A stretch of 64,000 nt of DNA from Maricaulis sp017643475 (lineage in GTDB: Bacteria; Pseudomonadota; Alphaproteobacteria; Caulobacterales; Maricaulaceae): NCBI RefSeq assembly GCF_047123815.1, contig NZ_CP138920.1, forward strand, positions 1,922,001 through 1,986,000, written 5' to 3'. The notes beneath the pieces are model-generated. The model ran no database searches. It saw nothing but the letters and a program-made list of their open reading frames with translations, and was not told where the DNA came from. A program made the position numbers and the translations under genes. This document shows positions 42,336 through 52,001 of the stretch, one piece after another (positions within the stretch are counted from its first letter, which is position 1; the number at the start of each line of letters is the position of its first letter).

Positions 42336-43268
42336 ATGCGCGAGGGGAGAAACGCCGCAGTGCTCCACGCACGTGCCCACCAGCCGGACGAAACCGGACG
42401 CCGCTCCAGCCTCGAATTGAGGGACGGGACCCTGTTGTCCTTCCTCGACGAAGGTTCCGGTGAGCCTGTTGTGCTGGTGCACGGCTGGGCGGTAACGGCG
42501 GAGTATTTCGACGCTGTCGCGGCCGAGCTTTCCAGCGATTTCCGTGTCATTCGACCCGACTTGCGCGCTCATGGGCTGACACCTTCCGGTGATCTCCCGC
42601 TGGAGATTGGAACGCTGGCTGCGGATCTAGCTGAGGTGTTGGAACAGCTCGATCTGACCAATGCCGTGATCCTGGGCTGGTCGATGGGTGCGCTTGTTGC
42701 CTGGCGTCATTTGCTTGAGTTCGGCAGTGAGCGGGTCTCGGGCCACATCATCGAGGACATGACCCCACGCGTGCTCAACACCGCCGATTGGCAGCTTGGC
42801 ATGTCCAACGGGCTCGATGCGGCCGCCAGTGCCCGCGCCATCCGCGCGATGGAGCGTGATTGGCCCGCTTATGCAGAGGCCTTCACGCCGAAAATCATTT
42901 CCCGTGAGCGCGGTATCCGCGATCCGGAACTGATCGGACGTATTCGCGCGGAAATCCAGACACGTGATCCCAAGGCCATGGCCGCTCTGTGGAGCGCCAT
43001 GGTCCAGGAAGACTTTCGGGCCGAACTGCCTGCCATCACCTTGCCGACCCTGGTGACCTACGGCGAGCGCAGTGACGCCTACGGACCGGAGACGAGCCGG
43101 TATCTCGTTGAATCTTTGCCGAATTCGGAACGGAAGGGCTTTCCGCGTTCGGGCCATGCACCGCATCTGGAGGAACCGGAAGAGTTCTCGGAAGCGGTTA
43201 TCGCGTTCCTGCACCGTGTGCAGACGGGCAGGGACGCTGGACGTAATTTTGAGGGGAGTACCCAATGA
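42336..43268 (+). CDS. Alpha/beta hydrolase
   Basis: This 310-residue hydrolase has the oxyanion HGW motif in VVLVHGWAVTAEYFD, the nucleophile elbow GWSMGALVAW (serine nucleophile) and a late catalytic His in SGHAPHLEEPEEF. It resembles esterases and haloperoxidase-like hydrolases; no signal peptide is seen, so it should be cytoplasmic. The ATG at 42336 was chosen; a GTG at 42360, preceded by GAGGGGAG, is a strong alternative. The stop overlaps the TonB receptor start. Confidence 0.88.
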   Translation: MREGRNAAVLHARAHQPDETGRRSSLELRDGTLLSFLDEGSGEPVVLVHGWAVTAEYFDAVAAELSSDFRVIRPDLRAHGLTPSGDLPLEIGTLAADLAEVLEQLDLTNAVILGWSMGALVAWRHLLEFGSERVSGHIIEDMTPRVLNTADWQLGMSNGLDAAASARAIRAMERDWPAYAEAFTPKIISRERGIRDPELIGRIRAEIQTRDPKAMAALWSAMVQEDFRAELPAITLPTLVTYGERSDAYGPETSRYLVESLPNSERKGFPRSGHAPHLEEPEEFSEAVIAFLHRVQTGRDAGRNFEGSTQ

Positions 43269-45571
43269 AACTGTCAAACAAACTTACCCGCTCGCTGTTG
43301 ATGGCGAGCACCATGGTGGGCGGCCTGGTTGTCACCGCGCCGGCGCTCGCGCAGGACAATTCCGCCAGTGACGAGGTCATCACCGTCACTGCGCGTCGTC
43401 GGGAAGAGAGCCTGCAGGATGTGCCGCTGTCCGTAACCGCTGTCAGCGGTGTCGAGCTGGAACGTTCCGGCGCCGTCGATATTGTCGCGATTGCGGATGT
43501 AACGCCGAACGTGACGCTCGAAGTTTCCCGCGGCACCAGTTCCACCCTGTCCGCCTTCATGCGCGGCGTTGGCCAGCAGGACCCGGTCGCCGGCTTCGAA
43601 TCCGGTGTCGGCATCTATGTTGATGACGTTTATCTGAACCGTCCGCAGGGCGCTGTTCTCGACCTGATCGATGTTGAGCGCGTCGAGGTCCTGCGTGGTC
43701 CCCAAGGTACGCTCTATGGCCGCAACACCATCGGTGGCGCGATCAAATACGTGACACGTCGTCTGGATGTTGATGACCCGACCCTATCTGCGCGCGTCAA
43801 TGTGGGCAGCCACGGCCAGTTCGACCAGATCGTCACGGCGTCCACGCCGCTGAGCGATACATTCCGCGTGGGTGGAACGTTTGCCAACCTGACGCGCGAC
43901 GGTTTCGGCGAGAACGTCTTTCTCGGTATGGACAACTACAACAAGGACATTTTTGGCTACCGCCTGTCCGCCGAGTGGGAGCCCAGCGACACGGTCTTCT
44001 TCCGCCTCGCCTATGACAATATCGAGGACACCTCAAATCCGCGTGGGGGTCATCGCCTGATCCCGGGCGCATTCTCCGGAGCTCCGGTTCTGGATGATGT
44101 CCATGACACGCGTGCCGGCCTGATGGTTGTTGATCAGGAAGTCACCTCCGAGGGTATCTCCCTGCTGGCCGAGTGGGAGATCAATGAGAACTGGTCTGTT
44201 CGCAATATTCTCTCGGATCGTGAAGACCGTTCGGTCACCCCGATCGATTTCGATAATCTGCCGAGCGGCGATCTCGATGTCCCGGCAATCTATGAAAACG
44301 AGCAGTTCTCCGAAGAATTCCAGCTGCTCTATTCCGGCGACCGCCTGAACGGTGTGATGGGGTATTACTACCTCGACGCCAATGCCTCGACGGTCTTTGA
44401 CGTGCTACTGGCCAATGTCGGTCCGCTGATCAACCTGCCGGGCCTGAATGCCCAGACCTTTGGCGATGTTGCTACCGAGACCTGGTCTGTCTTTGCCAAT
44501 TTCACCTATGACATCAATGACGAGTTCAGCCTGACCCTGGGCGGCCGCTATACCGAGGATGAGCGTACATCCACGGTTCTGCGTCGCACCTATGTCGGCG
44601 GTTTCTCGGAGTTCTTTGGTGGCGCAGGTGTGCCGATCGCCACGACGTCTGACTTCACAGGCACGAACAGCTGGGATGATTTCTCGCCGACCGTGTCGCT
44701 GGCTTACCAGCCGAATAGCGCGAACAACTATTACTTCACATTCAGCCAGGGCTTCAAAGGGGGCGGTTTCGACCCGCGCGCCCAGACGACCGCCACGCCG
44801 GACTTTGACCAGTCTGGTTCCGTCACCGCGGACGAGATCTATGATTTCATGGCCTTCGATCCGGAAACGGTCGACAGTTTCGAGATCGGCTGGAAATACC
44901 AGAGCGGCAGCTATCGCCACAGCCTGGCGTTTTTCCACATGGACTATACCGACATCCAGGTGCCCGGTTCCGTGGGTGTGGACACCAATAATGACGGTGT
45001 GAACGACACCTTCACCGGTGTGACCACGAATGCCGGCGCAGCCACCATCCGTGGTCTGGAGTATGAAGGTATGCTCGACATGGGTCAGGACATGATGACC
45101 AGTGGCGACAGCCTCTCCCTGGGCTGGGCGATCGGGCTGCTGGACGGCGAGTATGACGAGTTCGTCAACGCTTTCGGTGTGGATGTCTCCGACCAGGTCG
45201 TCATCCAGAATACCCCCGATCTGACGGCCTCTTTCACGTTGATATATGTCCGGCCGGTCGCGGATGGAGATCTGCAGGTTTCCAATACGATCAGTCATCG
45301 CGGCGATAGCTCCCAGTTCGAATTCCCCTTCCCGGAACTCGACCAGGAAGCCTACACGCTGTGGAATGCGTCCGCTGTTTGGGAATCCGGTGATGGCCGC
45401 TGGCAGCTGGGCGTGCATGGTCGCAATCTGACAGACGAGGAATATCGCGTCTCCGGCTATGACTTCGTCAACAACGACACGCTGGCTCCTGAGCTGGGCC
45501 TGGAGGGCACGCTGATCGGCTATTACGGTCCGCCGCGCACAGTCACCGCAACGGCCGCCTGGCGTTACTAG
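43265..45571 (+). CDS. TonB-dependent outer membrane receptor
   Basis: This 768-residue receptor has a signal peptide (cleavage near ALAQ at residue 30), a TonB box (DEVITVTARRR), the plug domain (DVPLSVTAVSG, then RGVGQQDP and VDDVYLNRPQGAVLDLIDVERVEVLRGPQGTLYGRNTIGGAI) and a C-terminal beta barrel ending in an aromatic WRY. It imports a large or scarce ligand across the outer membrane using proton-motive force. The pattern is of the broad Caulobacter/Sphingomonas receptors rather than a siderophore-specific class. It is coupled to the hydrolase gene and faces the TetR operon. Confidence 0.95.
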   Translation: MKLSNKLTRSLLMASTMVGGLVVTAPALAQDNSASDEVITVTARRREESLQDVPLSVTAVSGVELERSGAVDIVAIADVTPNVTLEVSRGTSSTLSAFMRGVGQQDPVAGFESGVGIYVDDVYLNRPQGAVLDLIDVERVEVLRGPQGTLYGRNTIGGAIKYVTRRLDVDDPTLSARVNVGSHGQFDQIVTASTPLSDTFRVGGTFANLTRDGFGENVFLGMDNYNKDIFGYRLSAEWEPSDTVFFRLAYDNIEDTSNPRGGHRLIPGAFSGAPVLDDVHDTRAGLMVVDQEVTSEGISLLAEWEINENWSVRNILSDREDRSVTPIDFDNLPSGDLDVPAIYENEQFSEEFQLLYSGDRLNGVMGYYYLDANASTVFDVLLANVGPLINLPGLNAQTFGDVATETWSVFANFTYDINDEFSLTLGGRYTEDERTSTVLRRTYVGGFSEFFGGAGVPIATTSDFTGTNSWDDFSPTVSLAYQPNSANNYYFTFSQGFKGGGFDPRAQTTATPDFDQSGSVTADEIYDFMAFDPETVDSFEIGWKYQSGSYRHSLAFFHMDYTDIQVPGSVGVDTNNDGVNDTFTGVTTNAGAATIRGLEYEGMLDMGQDMMTSGDSLSLGWAIGLLDGEYDEFVNAFGVDVSDQVVIQNTPDLTASFTLIYVRPVADGDLQVSNTISHRGDSSQFEFPFPELDQEAYTLWNASAVWESGDGRWQLGVHGRNLTDEEYRVSGYDFVNNDTLAPELGLEGTLIGYYGPPRTVTATAAWRY

Positions 45572-45581
45572 GCTGAACATG

Positions 45582-45611
45582 AAACGGCGGGCCTGGCCCG
45601 CCGTTTCTCTT
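45582..45611 (+). terminator. Rho-independent terminator after TonB receptor gene
   Basis: AAACGGCGGG (45582-45591) pairs with CCCGCCGTTT (45597-45606) around CCTGG and is followed by CTCTTT. The tail is weak in uninterrupted T, so partial read-through into the downstream hydrolase is possible. Confidence 0.82.
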
Positions 45612-45647
45612 TGTGAGATCTGTCGCATGAGTTCGGGAGAGTGAGCG

Positions 45648-46592
45648 ATGATGAAATGGATTCTGGGCCTGGTGGTCATCCTGCTGGTTGTGGTGGGCTG
45701 GATGTTCTTCAAGCCTGAACCGGCGGCGGACCTGCGCCCGGCCTCTGAACGTCCCGTTCCAACGTCGCCATACTGGAGCGAGGACGATCACTGGGTTGAT
45801 GCCGACGGCATGACTTTCCGCGTCCGCGAGCAAGGACCGCAAGGCGCGCCTGTAATCGTGCTCATCCACGGTTTTTCCTATTCGCTGGAAAGTTTTGACG
45901 CCTGGGCGGAAGACCTCGCAGTCGATTATCGCGTTGTGCGCTTCGATCTGCCGGGCCACGCCCTGACCGGTCCCGATCCGCAGCAGCGCTATTCAGTACG
46001 CGAGACCGTCGCGCTGACTGCGTCTCTTCTGGACTCGCTGGGCCATGATGATGTGGTTCTGGTCGGTAATTCCCTGGGCGGGCTGGTGTCCTGGCGGCTC
46101 GCCGCCGAGCAGCCGGAACTTGTCTCCAGGCTGATCCTGCTGGCGCCGGGTGGTTTCTCAATCAATGGCGTCACCGAGAATCCGGTGCCGGTTCCTGCGC
46201 CGGTCGCCTTCTTCATGACCTCTGCTCCGCAAGCCATGGTCGGCGCGGCATCCGCGGGGCTGTTTGGGGACCCGACTAATATGCCGGCTGAATTACCGGG
46301 GCGCGTCCACGACCTGATGCGCCAGCCCGGTGTCGGTCAGGCCCTGGTCGAACGCCTGGAGGTCTTCACCCTGCCAGCCCCGGAAACAGACCTTGCCCGG
46401 GTCGAGGCTGATACGCTGATCCTGTGGGGCGAACTCGACCGCATCGTCCCGCCCGACCATGGTCCGCGTTTTGTCGACGCCATGCCCTCAGCGCGCCTGG
46501 AAGTCATGCCGGGCCTCGGCCATGTCGTGCATGAAGAAGCGCCCGAGGTGAGCCTGGAGCGCGTGCGGGCGTTTCTGGAGGATCAACCCTGA
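45648..46592 (+). CDS. Alpha/beta hydrolase with N-terminal membrane anchor
   Basis: This 314-residue protein has an N-terminal hydrophobic helix (residues 3-21, LGLVVILLVVVGWMFF) acting as an anchor or uncleaved signal, then an alpha/beta hydrolase domain with IHGFSYSLESFD, the nucleophile elbow VGNSLGGLVSW (serine), an acid in WGELDRIVPPDH and the histidine in GLGHVVHEE. The periplasmic location and the preceding TonB receptor suggest it acts on the imported ligand. It ends with a 10-base convergent overlap with the BlaI-like regulator gene. Confidence 0.87.
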   Translation: MMKWILGLVVILLVVVGWMFFKPEPAADLRPASERPVPTSPYWSEDDHWVDADGMTFRVREQGPQGAPVIVLIHGFSYSLESFDAWAEDLAVDYRVVRFDLPGHALTGPDPQQRYSVRETVALTASLLDSLGHDDVVLVGNSLGGLVSWRLAAEQPELVSRLILLAPGGFSINGVTENPVPVPAPVAFFMTSAPQAMVGAASAGLFGDPTNMPAELPGRVHDLMRQPGVGQALVERLEVFTLPAPETDLARVEADTLILWGELDRIVPPDHGPRFVDAMPSARLEVMPGLGHVVHEEAPEVSLERVRAFLEDQP

Positions 46593-46951
46593 GCGCGTTT
46601 GGCGCGGCGCGCTTCGATTTCAGCCTGGAGGTCGGCCCAGTCCTGGGGGTCGATATCGCTTTCGCGCAGGACAACGACACCCGTGCCACCGGCCGGGCTT
46701 TCACCATTCAGCAGGCGGCCCAGGGCGTGGGTCTGGGCGGTCGAACGGTTGAGCAGCGGACGATAGGTAACCTGGCGGCCTTGCTGGCGGCGGTCGACCG
46801 CGCCTTTGCGAACCAGAGAGCGCAGCGTGTTGAGGGTCTGGCTGGCGCCCTGGCGTGTGGCCACGGCCAGTTCGCTGACTGACACACTGCCCTTGTCCCA
46901 GATCACACGCATCGCTTCGTTTTCGCGATTTGTAAGGGCTGTGGCAGACAT
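46583..46951 (-). CDS. BlaI/MecI-like winged-helix regulator
   Basis: This 122-residue protein starts LTNRENEAMRVIWDKGSVSVSELA and continues QTLNTLRSLVRKGAVDRRQQGRQVTYRPL, the winged-helix pattern of BlaI/MecI/CopY repressors. There is no BlaR-type sensor protease next to it. It overlaps the 3' end of the convergent hydrolase by 10 bases. Targets unknown. The ATG at 46951 was chosen because it begins the conserved domain; the upstream frame is not conserved in style. Confidence 0.75.
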   Translation of the reverse strand: MSATALTNRENEAMRVIWDKGSVSVSELAVATRQGASQTLNTLRSLVRKGAVDRRQQGRQVTYRPLLNRSTAQTHALGRLLNGESPAGGTGVVVLRESDIDPQDWADLQAEIEARRAKRAQG

Positions 46952-47097
46952 CACGGACTCCAGACTAAGAACCAAGCGACCCATTCCTGAACAATGGAAC
47001 AGGATTAACAAATCCTTTGCAATAGCGGGGCCGGTTAACGATTTGGGCGTTTGCAGTGACTGGTCTTGCTGCGTCCCTTCTGTGTTTCTGACCGGTC

Positions 47098-50000
47098 TCA
47101 GTGGAAATCCCGGCTTTTGGGCAGGATGTCTTCGAGGCGTTCGCCGCGCATGATCCGGCGATAGAGAGCGACAGTGCGGGGATCGGCCTGGGGGCGGTTG
47201 ATCTCGTCGGCATGAGCGGTGGCCTCGGTGAATTCGCCGCCCTCGGCGAGGGCGGCCAGGCGCCAGCTCTGATCGTCGAGCCGGTGGGAGACGAGATGGG
47301 TGACCTGGCCTTCCTTCTGCAGGCGGCCGGTTACCGTCAACAGCTTGGCGGCCATGACGGTCTTGCGGTGGCGTTCAAAGGTCTTGGGCCAGACAATGAC
47401 ATTGGCGACACCGGTCTCGTCTTCCAGCGTGGCGAAGATGACGCCACTGGCTGAGCCCGGACGCTGGCGGACCAGGACGAGCCCTGCGATGCTGACCCAG
47501 CTACCATCACGCCGGTCAGCGAGTTGGTCGGCGCGTAAAAAGCCCTTCTCCTCGAACTCCTTGCGGAAAAAGCTGATCGGGTGTGCCTTCAGGGAGAGAC
47601 GCAGGCTGGAATAGTCCTGGGCGACATTCTCAGCCAGCGAGAGCCGGGGCAATTCGACCGGGTTCTCAGCGCCATAATCCTCGGCCTGTTCAAACAGGGG
47701 CAGGGGTTTGCCGGCCTGGGCGAGGGCGGACCAGCTGGCCTTGCGGCGGTCCAGCGCGACAGAGCCAAAGGCGTCGGCCTGGGCAAGGCGGTCGATCGTG
47801 CCGCGATCCAGCCGGGCCCGGCGGGTCAGGTCGGACACGCTGTTGAATGCGCCACCGTCCTGGCGGGCGGCAATGAGGCGGGCGGCCATGGGTTCTTTCA
47901 AACCCTTGATCTGGCGCAGGCCCAGGCGCACCGCAAACCGCCCGCCGCCTTCACCGGTGGGCATGGCAAAGGGCAGGCGCCGATGGGATGAGGGGGGCTG
48001 GCAGGCCTCCAGCGTGCAGTCCCAGTCAGAGTGATTGATGTCAGGCGGCCTTACTTCAACACCATGATCGCGGGCATCCCGCACAAGTTGGGCCGGGGCG
48101 TAGAAACCCATGGGTTGGGAATTGAGAAGGGCGGCCAGGAAAACGTCCGGGAAGTAGCGTTTCAGCCAGCAGGAGACATAGACGATCAGGGCAAAACTGG
48201 CGGCATGGCTCTCCGGAAAACCGTATTCGCCAAATCCTTCGAGCTGTTTGAAACAGCGTTCCGCAAAGTCCGGCTCATACCCGTTGGCGATCATGCCAGA
48301 AACGAGTTTGCGGCCCATTTCATGGATGGTTCCGGAACGCCGAAACGCGGCCATCGAACGGCGTAGCTTGTCGGACTCGGCGGGAGTGAAGCCGGCGGCG
48401 ACGATGGCGATACGCATGGCCTGTTCCTGGAAAAGCGGTACACCGAGTGTCTTGCCCAGAACCTCTTCCAGCTCGGTCGAGGGAAAGTCGACGGCTTCAA
48501 GCCCGTCGCGGCGGCGCAGATAGGGGTGGACCATATCGCCCTGGATGGGACCGGGGCGAACAATGGCAACCTCGATGACCAGGTCGTAGAAATTGCGTGG
48601 TTTGAGCCGCGGCAACATGGTCATCTGGGCCCGGCTCTCAATCTGGAAGACGCCGACCGTGTCGGCCTTGCAGATCATGTCGTAAACATCCGTATCCTCG
48701 GGCGGAATGTCGCTGACTTCCAGCGGGCGCTGATAGACGGTGCGGATCATATCCATCGCGCGGGCGACGCAGGTCAGCATGCCCAGGCCCAGTACATCCA
48801 CCTTCATCAGGCCGAGCGCGTCGATATCCTCCTTGTCCCATTCCAGCACCGTGCGGTCGGGCATGGCGGCATTGTGCAGGGGCACGATCTCGTCCAGCCG
48901 CCCCTGGGTCATGACAAACCCGCCGGGGTGCTGGGAGAGATGGCGCGGAAACCCCATCAGCTCGCGCGCATACCGCAGGGTCTGGCGGATTTCGTCGGCA
49001 TCGGGGTCCAGGCCCAGCTCGTCGCGAATGCGGTCATCGGTCAGATCGTCACTGTGCCAGCCCCACAGCGTCTTGGAGAGGGCCGAGATGATGTCACCGG
49101 ACAGGCCGAAAACCTTGCCTACTTCGCGAATTGCACCGCGCGGGCGATAACAATTCACGGTCGCGGTCATGGCCGCACGTCGACGGCCATACTTTTCATA
49201 GACATACTGGATGACTTCCTCGCGCCGCTCGTGCTCGAAATCGACGTCGATATCAGGCGGTTCGCCGCGTTCGGCGGACACGAAACGCTCGAAGAGAAGG
49301 TCAATGCGCGCCGGGTCGACCTCGGTAATGCCGATAATGTAGCAAACGGCGGAATTGGCAGCCGATCCGCGCCCCTGGCATAAAATTCCCTGGCTGCGGG
49401 CAAAACGCACAATGTCATAGACGGTGAGAAAATAGGGCGCGTAATCGAGCTGGTCGATCAGCTGGAGTTCCTGTTTCACGGCCCGGGCGATCTTGCCGGG
49501 CGGGCCGGCGGGGTAGCGCATTTCCATTCCGTCACGAGTCAGGCGACGCAGGGTCTGCATGGGCGTCTCGCCTGCACCGATCACTTCGTCGGGATATTGA
49601 TAGACCAACTCGTCGAGAGAGAAGTTGATCTCCTCGGCCAGGGCCAGGCTGCGGGCAACAGCGTCCTCATATCCCTGGAAGATCCGGTAGAGTTCGTGCG
49701 GGGGTTTGAGGTGGCGTTCGGCATTGGCGGCGAGAGCAAAGCCGGCGCGCTTGATAGACACGTGTTCGCGGATACAGGTGACCACATCGGCCAGGGGTTT
49801 TCGGCTCGGGGCGTGGAAACGCGCATCCGTGGTGGCGATGGTGGGAATGTCCCAGTCGCGGGCCAGGCGGGTGAGCTCATAAAGGCGGCGGCCATCGCGG
49901 CCGTCAAACCAGCGGGTCAGGGCCAGGGCGGCACGGTCCTGGAGGGCGGCGAGAAAGGTGGCGGTCTTGTCCTGCCAGTCCAGCTCGCTCTCGCGTGGCG

Positions 50001-50373
50001 GGATGATCAGCAGTATCTGGCGGTCGGACTCGCGGATGATATCGTCCAGCCAGAGATCGCACTGGCCTTTCACGGAGCGGAAATTGGCGTCGGTCAGCAT
50101 GCGGGTCAGGCGGCCATAGGCCTCGCGGTCGCGCGGATAGGCAACGGCCTCGAAACCGCACACCGTGACCAGGCGCACCCCGACCAGGAGTTTGATGCCC
50201 GCATCGCGCGCCGCGAGATGGGCCCGCACGATGCCGGCGAAACTGTTGCGGTCGGCAATGCCGATGGCGCTGAGACCCAGGGCCGCGGCCTGCGCGACCA
50301 TTTCATCGGCATGCGAGGCCCCGGTCAGGAAGGTAAAGTTGGAACAGGCGAGAATTTCGGCGGCATCAGGCAT
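47098..50373 (-). CDS. dnaE2: Error-prone DNA polymerase III alpha subunit DnaE2
   Basis: DnaE2 (ImuC) is the polymerase of the damage-induced mutagenesis complex that works with ImuA and ImuB. The 1091-residue protein has the N-terminal PHP domain (starting FTFLTGASHADEMVAQAAALGLSAIGIADRNS), the polymerase core with RGSAANS, PDIDVDFEHERREEVIQYVYEKYG (catalytic acids) and an OB-fold near the C-terminus. The ATG at 50373 overlaps the imuB stop by one base (TGATG). Length is right for DnaE2, shorter than replicative DnaE. Confidence 0.97.
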   Translation of the reverse strand: MPDAAEILACSNFTFLTGASHADEMVAQAAALGLSAIGIADRNSFAGIVRAHLAARDAGIKLLVGVRLVTVCGFEAVAYPRDREAYGRLTRMLTDANFRSVKGQCDLWLDDIIRESDRQILLIIPPRESELDWQDKTATFLAALQDRAALALTRWFDGRDGRRLYELTRLARDWDIPTIATTDARFHAPSRKPLADVVTCIREHVSIKRAGFALAANAERHLKPPHELYRIFQGYEDAVARSLALAEEINFSLDELVYQYPDEVIGAGETPMQTLRRLTRDGMEMRYPAGPPGKIARAVKQELQLIDQLDYAPYFLTVYDIVRFARSQGILCQGRGSAANSAVCYIIGITEVDPARIDLLFERFVSAERGEPPDIDVDFEHERREEVIQYVYEKYGRRRAAMTATVNCYRPRGAIREVGKVFGLSGDIISALSKTLWGWHSDDLTDDRIRDELGLDPDADEIRQTLRYARELMGFPRHLSQHPGGFVMTQGRLDEIVPLHNAAMPDRTVLEWDKEDIDALGLMKVDVLGLGMLTCVARAMDMIRTVYQRPLEVSDIPPEDTDVYDMICKADTVGVFQIESRAQMTMLPRLKPRNFYDLVIEVAIVRPGPIQGDMVHPYLRRRDGLEAVDFPSTELEEVLGKTLGVPLFQEQAMRIAIVAAGFTPAESDKLRRSMAAFRRSGTIHEMGRKLVSGMIANGYEPDFAERCFKQLEGFGEYGFPESHAASFALIVYVSCWLKRYFPDVFLAALLNSQPMGFYAPAQLVRDARDHGVEVRPPDINHSDWDCTLEACQPPSSHRRLPFAMPTGEGGGRFAVRLGLRQIKGLKEPMAARLIAARQDGGAFNSVSDLTRRARLDRGTIDRLAQADAFGSVALDRRKASWSALAQAGKPLPLFEQAEDYGAENPVELPRLSLAENVAQDYSSLRLSLKAHPISFFRKEFEEKGFLRADQLADRRDGSWVSIAGLVLVRQRPGSASGVIFATLEDETGVANVIVWPKTFERHRKTVMAAKLLTVTGRLQKEGQVTHLVSHRLDDQSWRLAALAEGGEFTEATAHADEINRPQADPRTVALYRRIMRGERLEDILPKSRDFH

Positions 50374-52001
50374 CACGACGCCCCGTGGACGAACCATTCC
50401 GGGCTCGTGGTTTCCAGACCGAACAGGCCTTCGCGGTAGAGCCAGAAACGGCGGCCTTCGCGGGTTTCCACACGGAAATAATCACGCGAACGGGGAGAGA
50501 GCTGGTCGCGCCACCACTCCGGAGCGAGACGTTCCGGGCCCTCGGCACGGTGGACGAGATGGCGGACCCGGCGCCAGATGAAGCTGCGCGGTGGACCATC
50601 GGGGATTTCGGCGACGGCCTGGGCCGGTTCCGGCCGGGCGAGGATGAGCAGGGGGCGATCCGGATCAACCTCGCTTTCCGGGCCTGTGAGCGCCGGTACG
50701 GGTGTGTTGTCGCGCACGGCAAGGGCCGTGCCGCCAGGCGCACGGGCGGTGCCTGCATGAGGGACGATGGCAGACCCGGGACCGGAATTCTGGCGCCAAC
50801 CCGCGGCGCGCTCGGGGATATGGCTTTCCCGCCGGGCCGCACGCTGGACTTGATCATCTCCCAGGCGCACGACGAGACGATCGGTCAGGCGTGCCATTGT
50901 GTCCGGCGCCATTTCATCACTGTCCAGCAGGCCGGACTGATGGGTGTTGAGCGCGGTGGTTTCGCTGGCGCGCAATTCCACGACATCAATGCCAAACCCG
51001 ATATCGATCTCGGCGCGATCGAGTTTTTCACTGAACAGGCGGGTGATATGGGCCGGGTCGCGGGCGGGCGCGGCCGTACCCAGGCTGAGCAGGAGCACTT
51101 TGCCATCCACCCGGTAGAGATTGAGTTCGGCGCGGCGCAGGCCCTGGCCATGGGCGTCGAGCTGTTCGCACAGCGTGTTGGCGGTTTCGCGCACAGTCTG
51201 TTTGATGCTGTCGAGCAGGAGCAGGGCCTCGGGGAAGCGCAGCCGGGCGCGATAGTGTGTGCGGGGCTGTAGCGGGCTGAGCACTTCCTCGTCCAGCCCG
51301 CGGGCCTGGTCGAGGCGGGAGACCAGCTCGCGGCCAAACCGCCGGGCCAGGCTGGCTCGGGGCAGACCGGCCAGATCGCCGACACGCTTGAGCCCGAAAC
51401 GGCGGAGTTGTTCGGCCATCGCGCCGATACGCAGGGCTTCGACCGGAAGGGCGTTGAGCGGTTCGCTGACCGTGTCGGTGAGGATGAAGCCGGAGCTCTC
51501 CCGGCGGGCGGCATAACGCGCCAGCCCCCAGGCGAGGCCGAGGGTCGGGGCCGCCGCCGCGTAGGCGATATAACCCTGTTCCCGAACGGCCTCGAGCGTA
51601 GCGGTGACCAGTTTTTCCTCGCCGCCAAACAGGCGGGCGCAGCCGGTGATATCCAGCAATATGCCGTCTTCACCGGGCAGGCCCGGGTCCGGAGCCGTCC
51701 AGGGGGACCAGCGGCCACAGGCCCGGGCCAGGGCTTGCAGGAGGCGTTTGTCCAACGCCGGGGAGGCGCTTTCCACCTGCAGGCCCGGTTCCAGGGATTT
51801 GGCGTCGGCGACGGCCTGTCCGCGTCTCAGCCCGGCTGTACTGGCCGCCGCATTGAGGGCGTAGAGGCGTTCGCCGCCCGTGGTGGTGTGCACCAGCGCA
51901 TAGGGGGCGTCAGGCGATCTGACGCTGCGCTGGTGCAGGGGGGAGGTCTGTCGCCGGTCTGTTGGCCAGCGGGGCAGGCTCAAGGACATGAAACGCCGCA
52001 T
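50373..52001 (-). CDS. imuB: ImuB, catalytically inactive Y-family polymerase-like protein
   Basis: ImuB is a Y-family-like adaptor that binds the beta clamp and recruits ImuA and DnaE2. The 542-residue product starts MRRFMSLSLPRWPTDR, lacks the first catalytic acidic pair of true polymerases, and keeps ILLDITGCARLFGGE and the little-finger region. Being inactive is normal for ImuB. I chose the ATG at 52001. It overlaps the end of imuA by 92 bases, unusually deep, and overlaps dnaE2 by three bases. Confidence 0.93.
   Translation of the reverse strand: MRRFMSLSLPRWPTDRRQTSPLHQRSVRSPDAPYALVHTTTGGERLYALNAAASTAGLRRGQAVADAKSLEPGLQVESASPALDKRLLQALARACGRWSPWTAPDPGLPGEDGILLDITGCARLFGGEEKLVTATLEAVREQGYIAYAAAAPTLGLAWGLARYAARRESSGFILTDTVSEPLNALPVEALRIGAMAEQLRRFGLKRVGDLAGLPRASLARRFGRELVSRLDQARGLDEEVLSPLQPRTHYRARLRFPEALLLLDSIKQTVRETANTLCEQLDAHGQGLRRAELNLYRVDGKVLLLSLGTAAPARDPAHITRLFSEKLDRAEIDIGFGIDVVELRASETTALNTHQSGLLDSDEMAPDTMARLTDRLVVRLGDDQVQRAARRESHIPERAAGWRQNSGPGSAIVPHAGTARAPGGTALAVRDNTPVPALTGPESEVDPDRPLLILARPEPAQAVAEIPDGPPRSFIWRRVRHLVHRAEGPERLAPEWWRDQLSPRSRDYFRVETREGRRFWLYREGLFGLETTSPEWFVHGAS

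Noticed and set aside
43265..45571. Siderophore receptor assignment for the TonB receptor
   Set aside because: No siderophore synthesis or Fur-box-like sequence was seen nearby, and the neighbouring genes are hydrolases and CoA enzymes.
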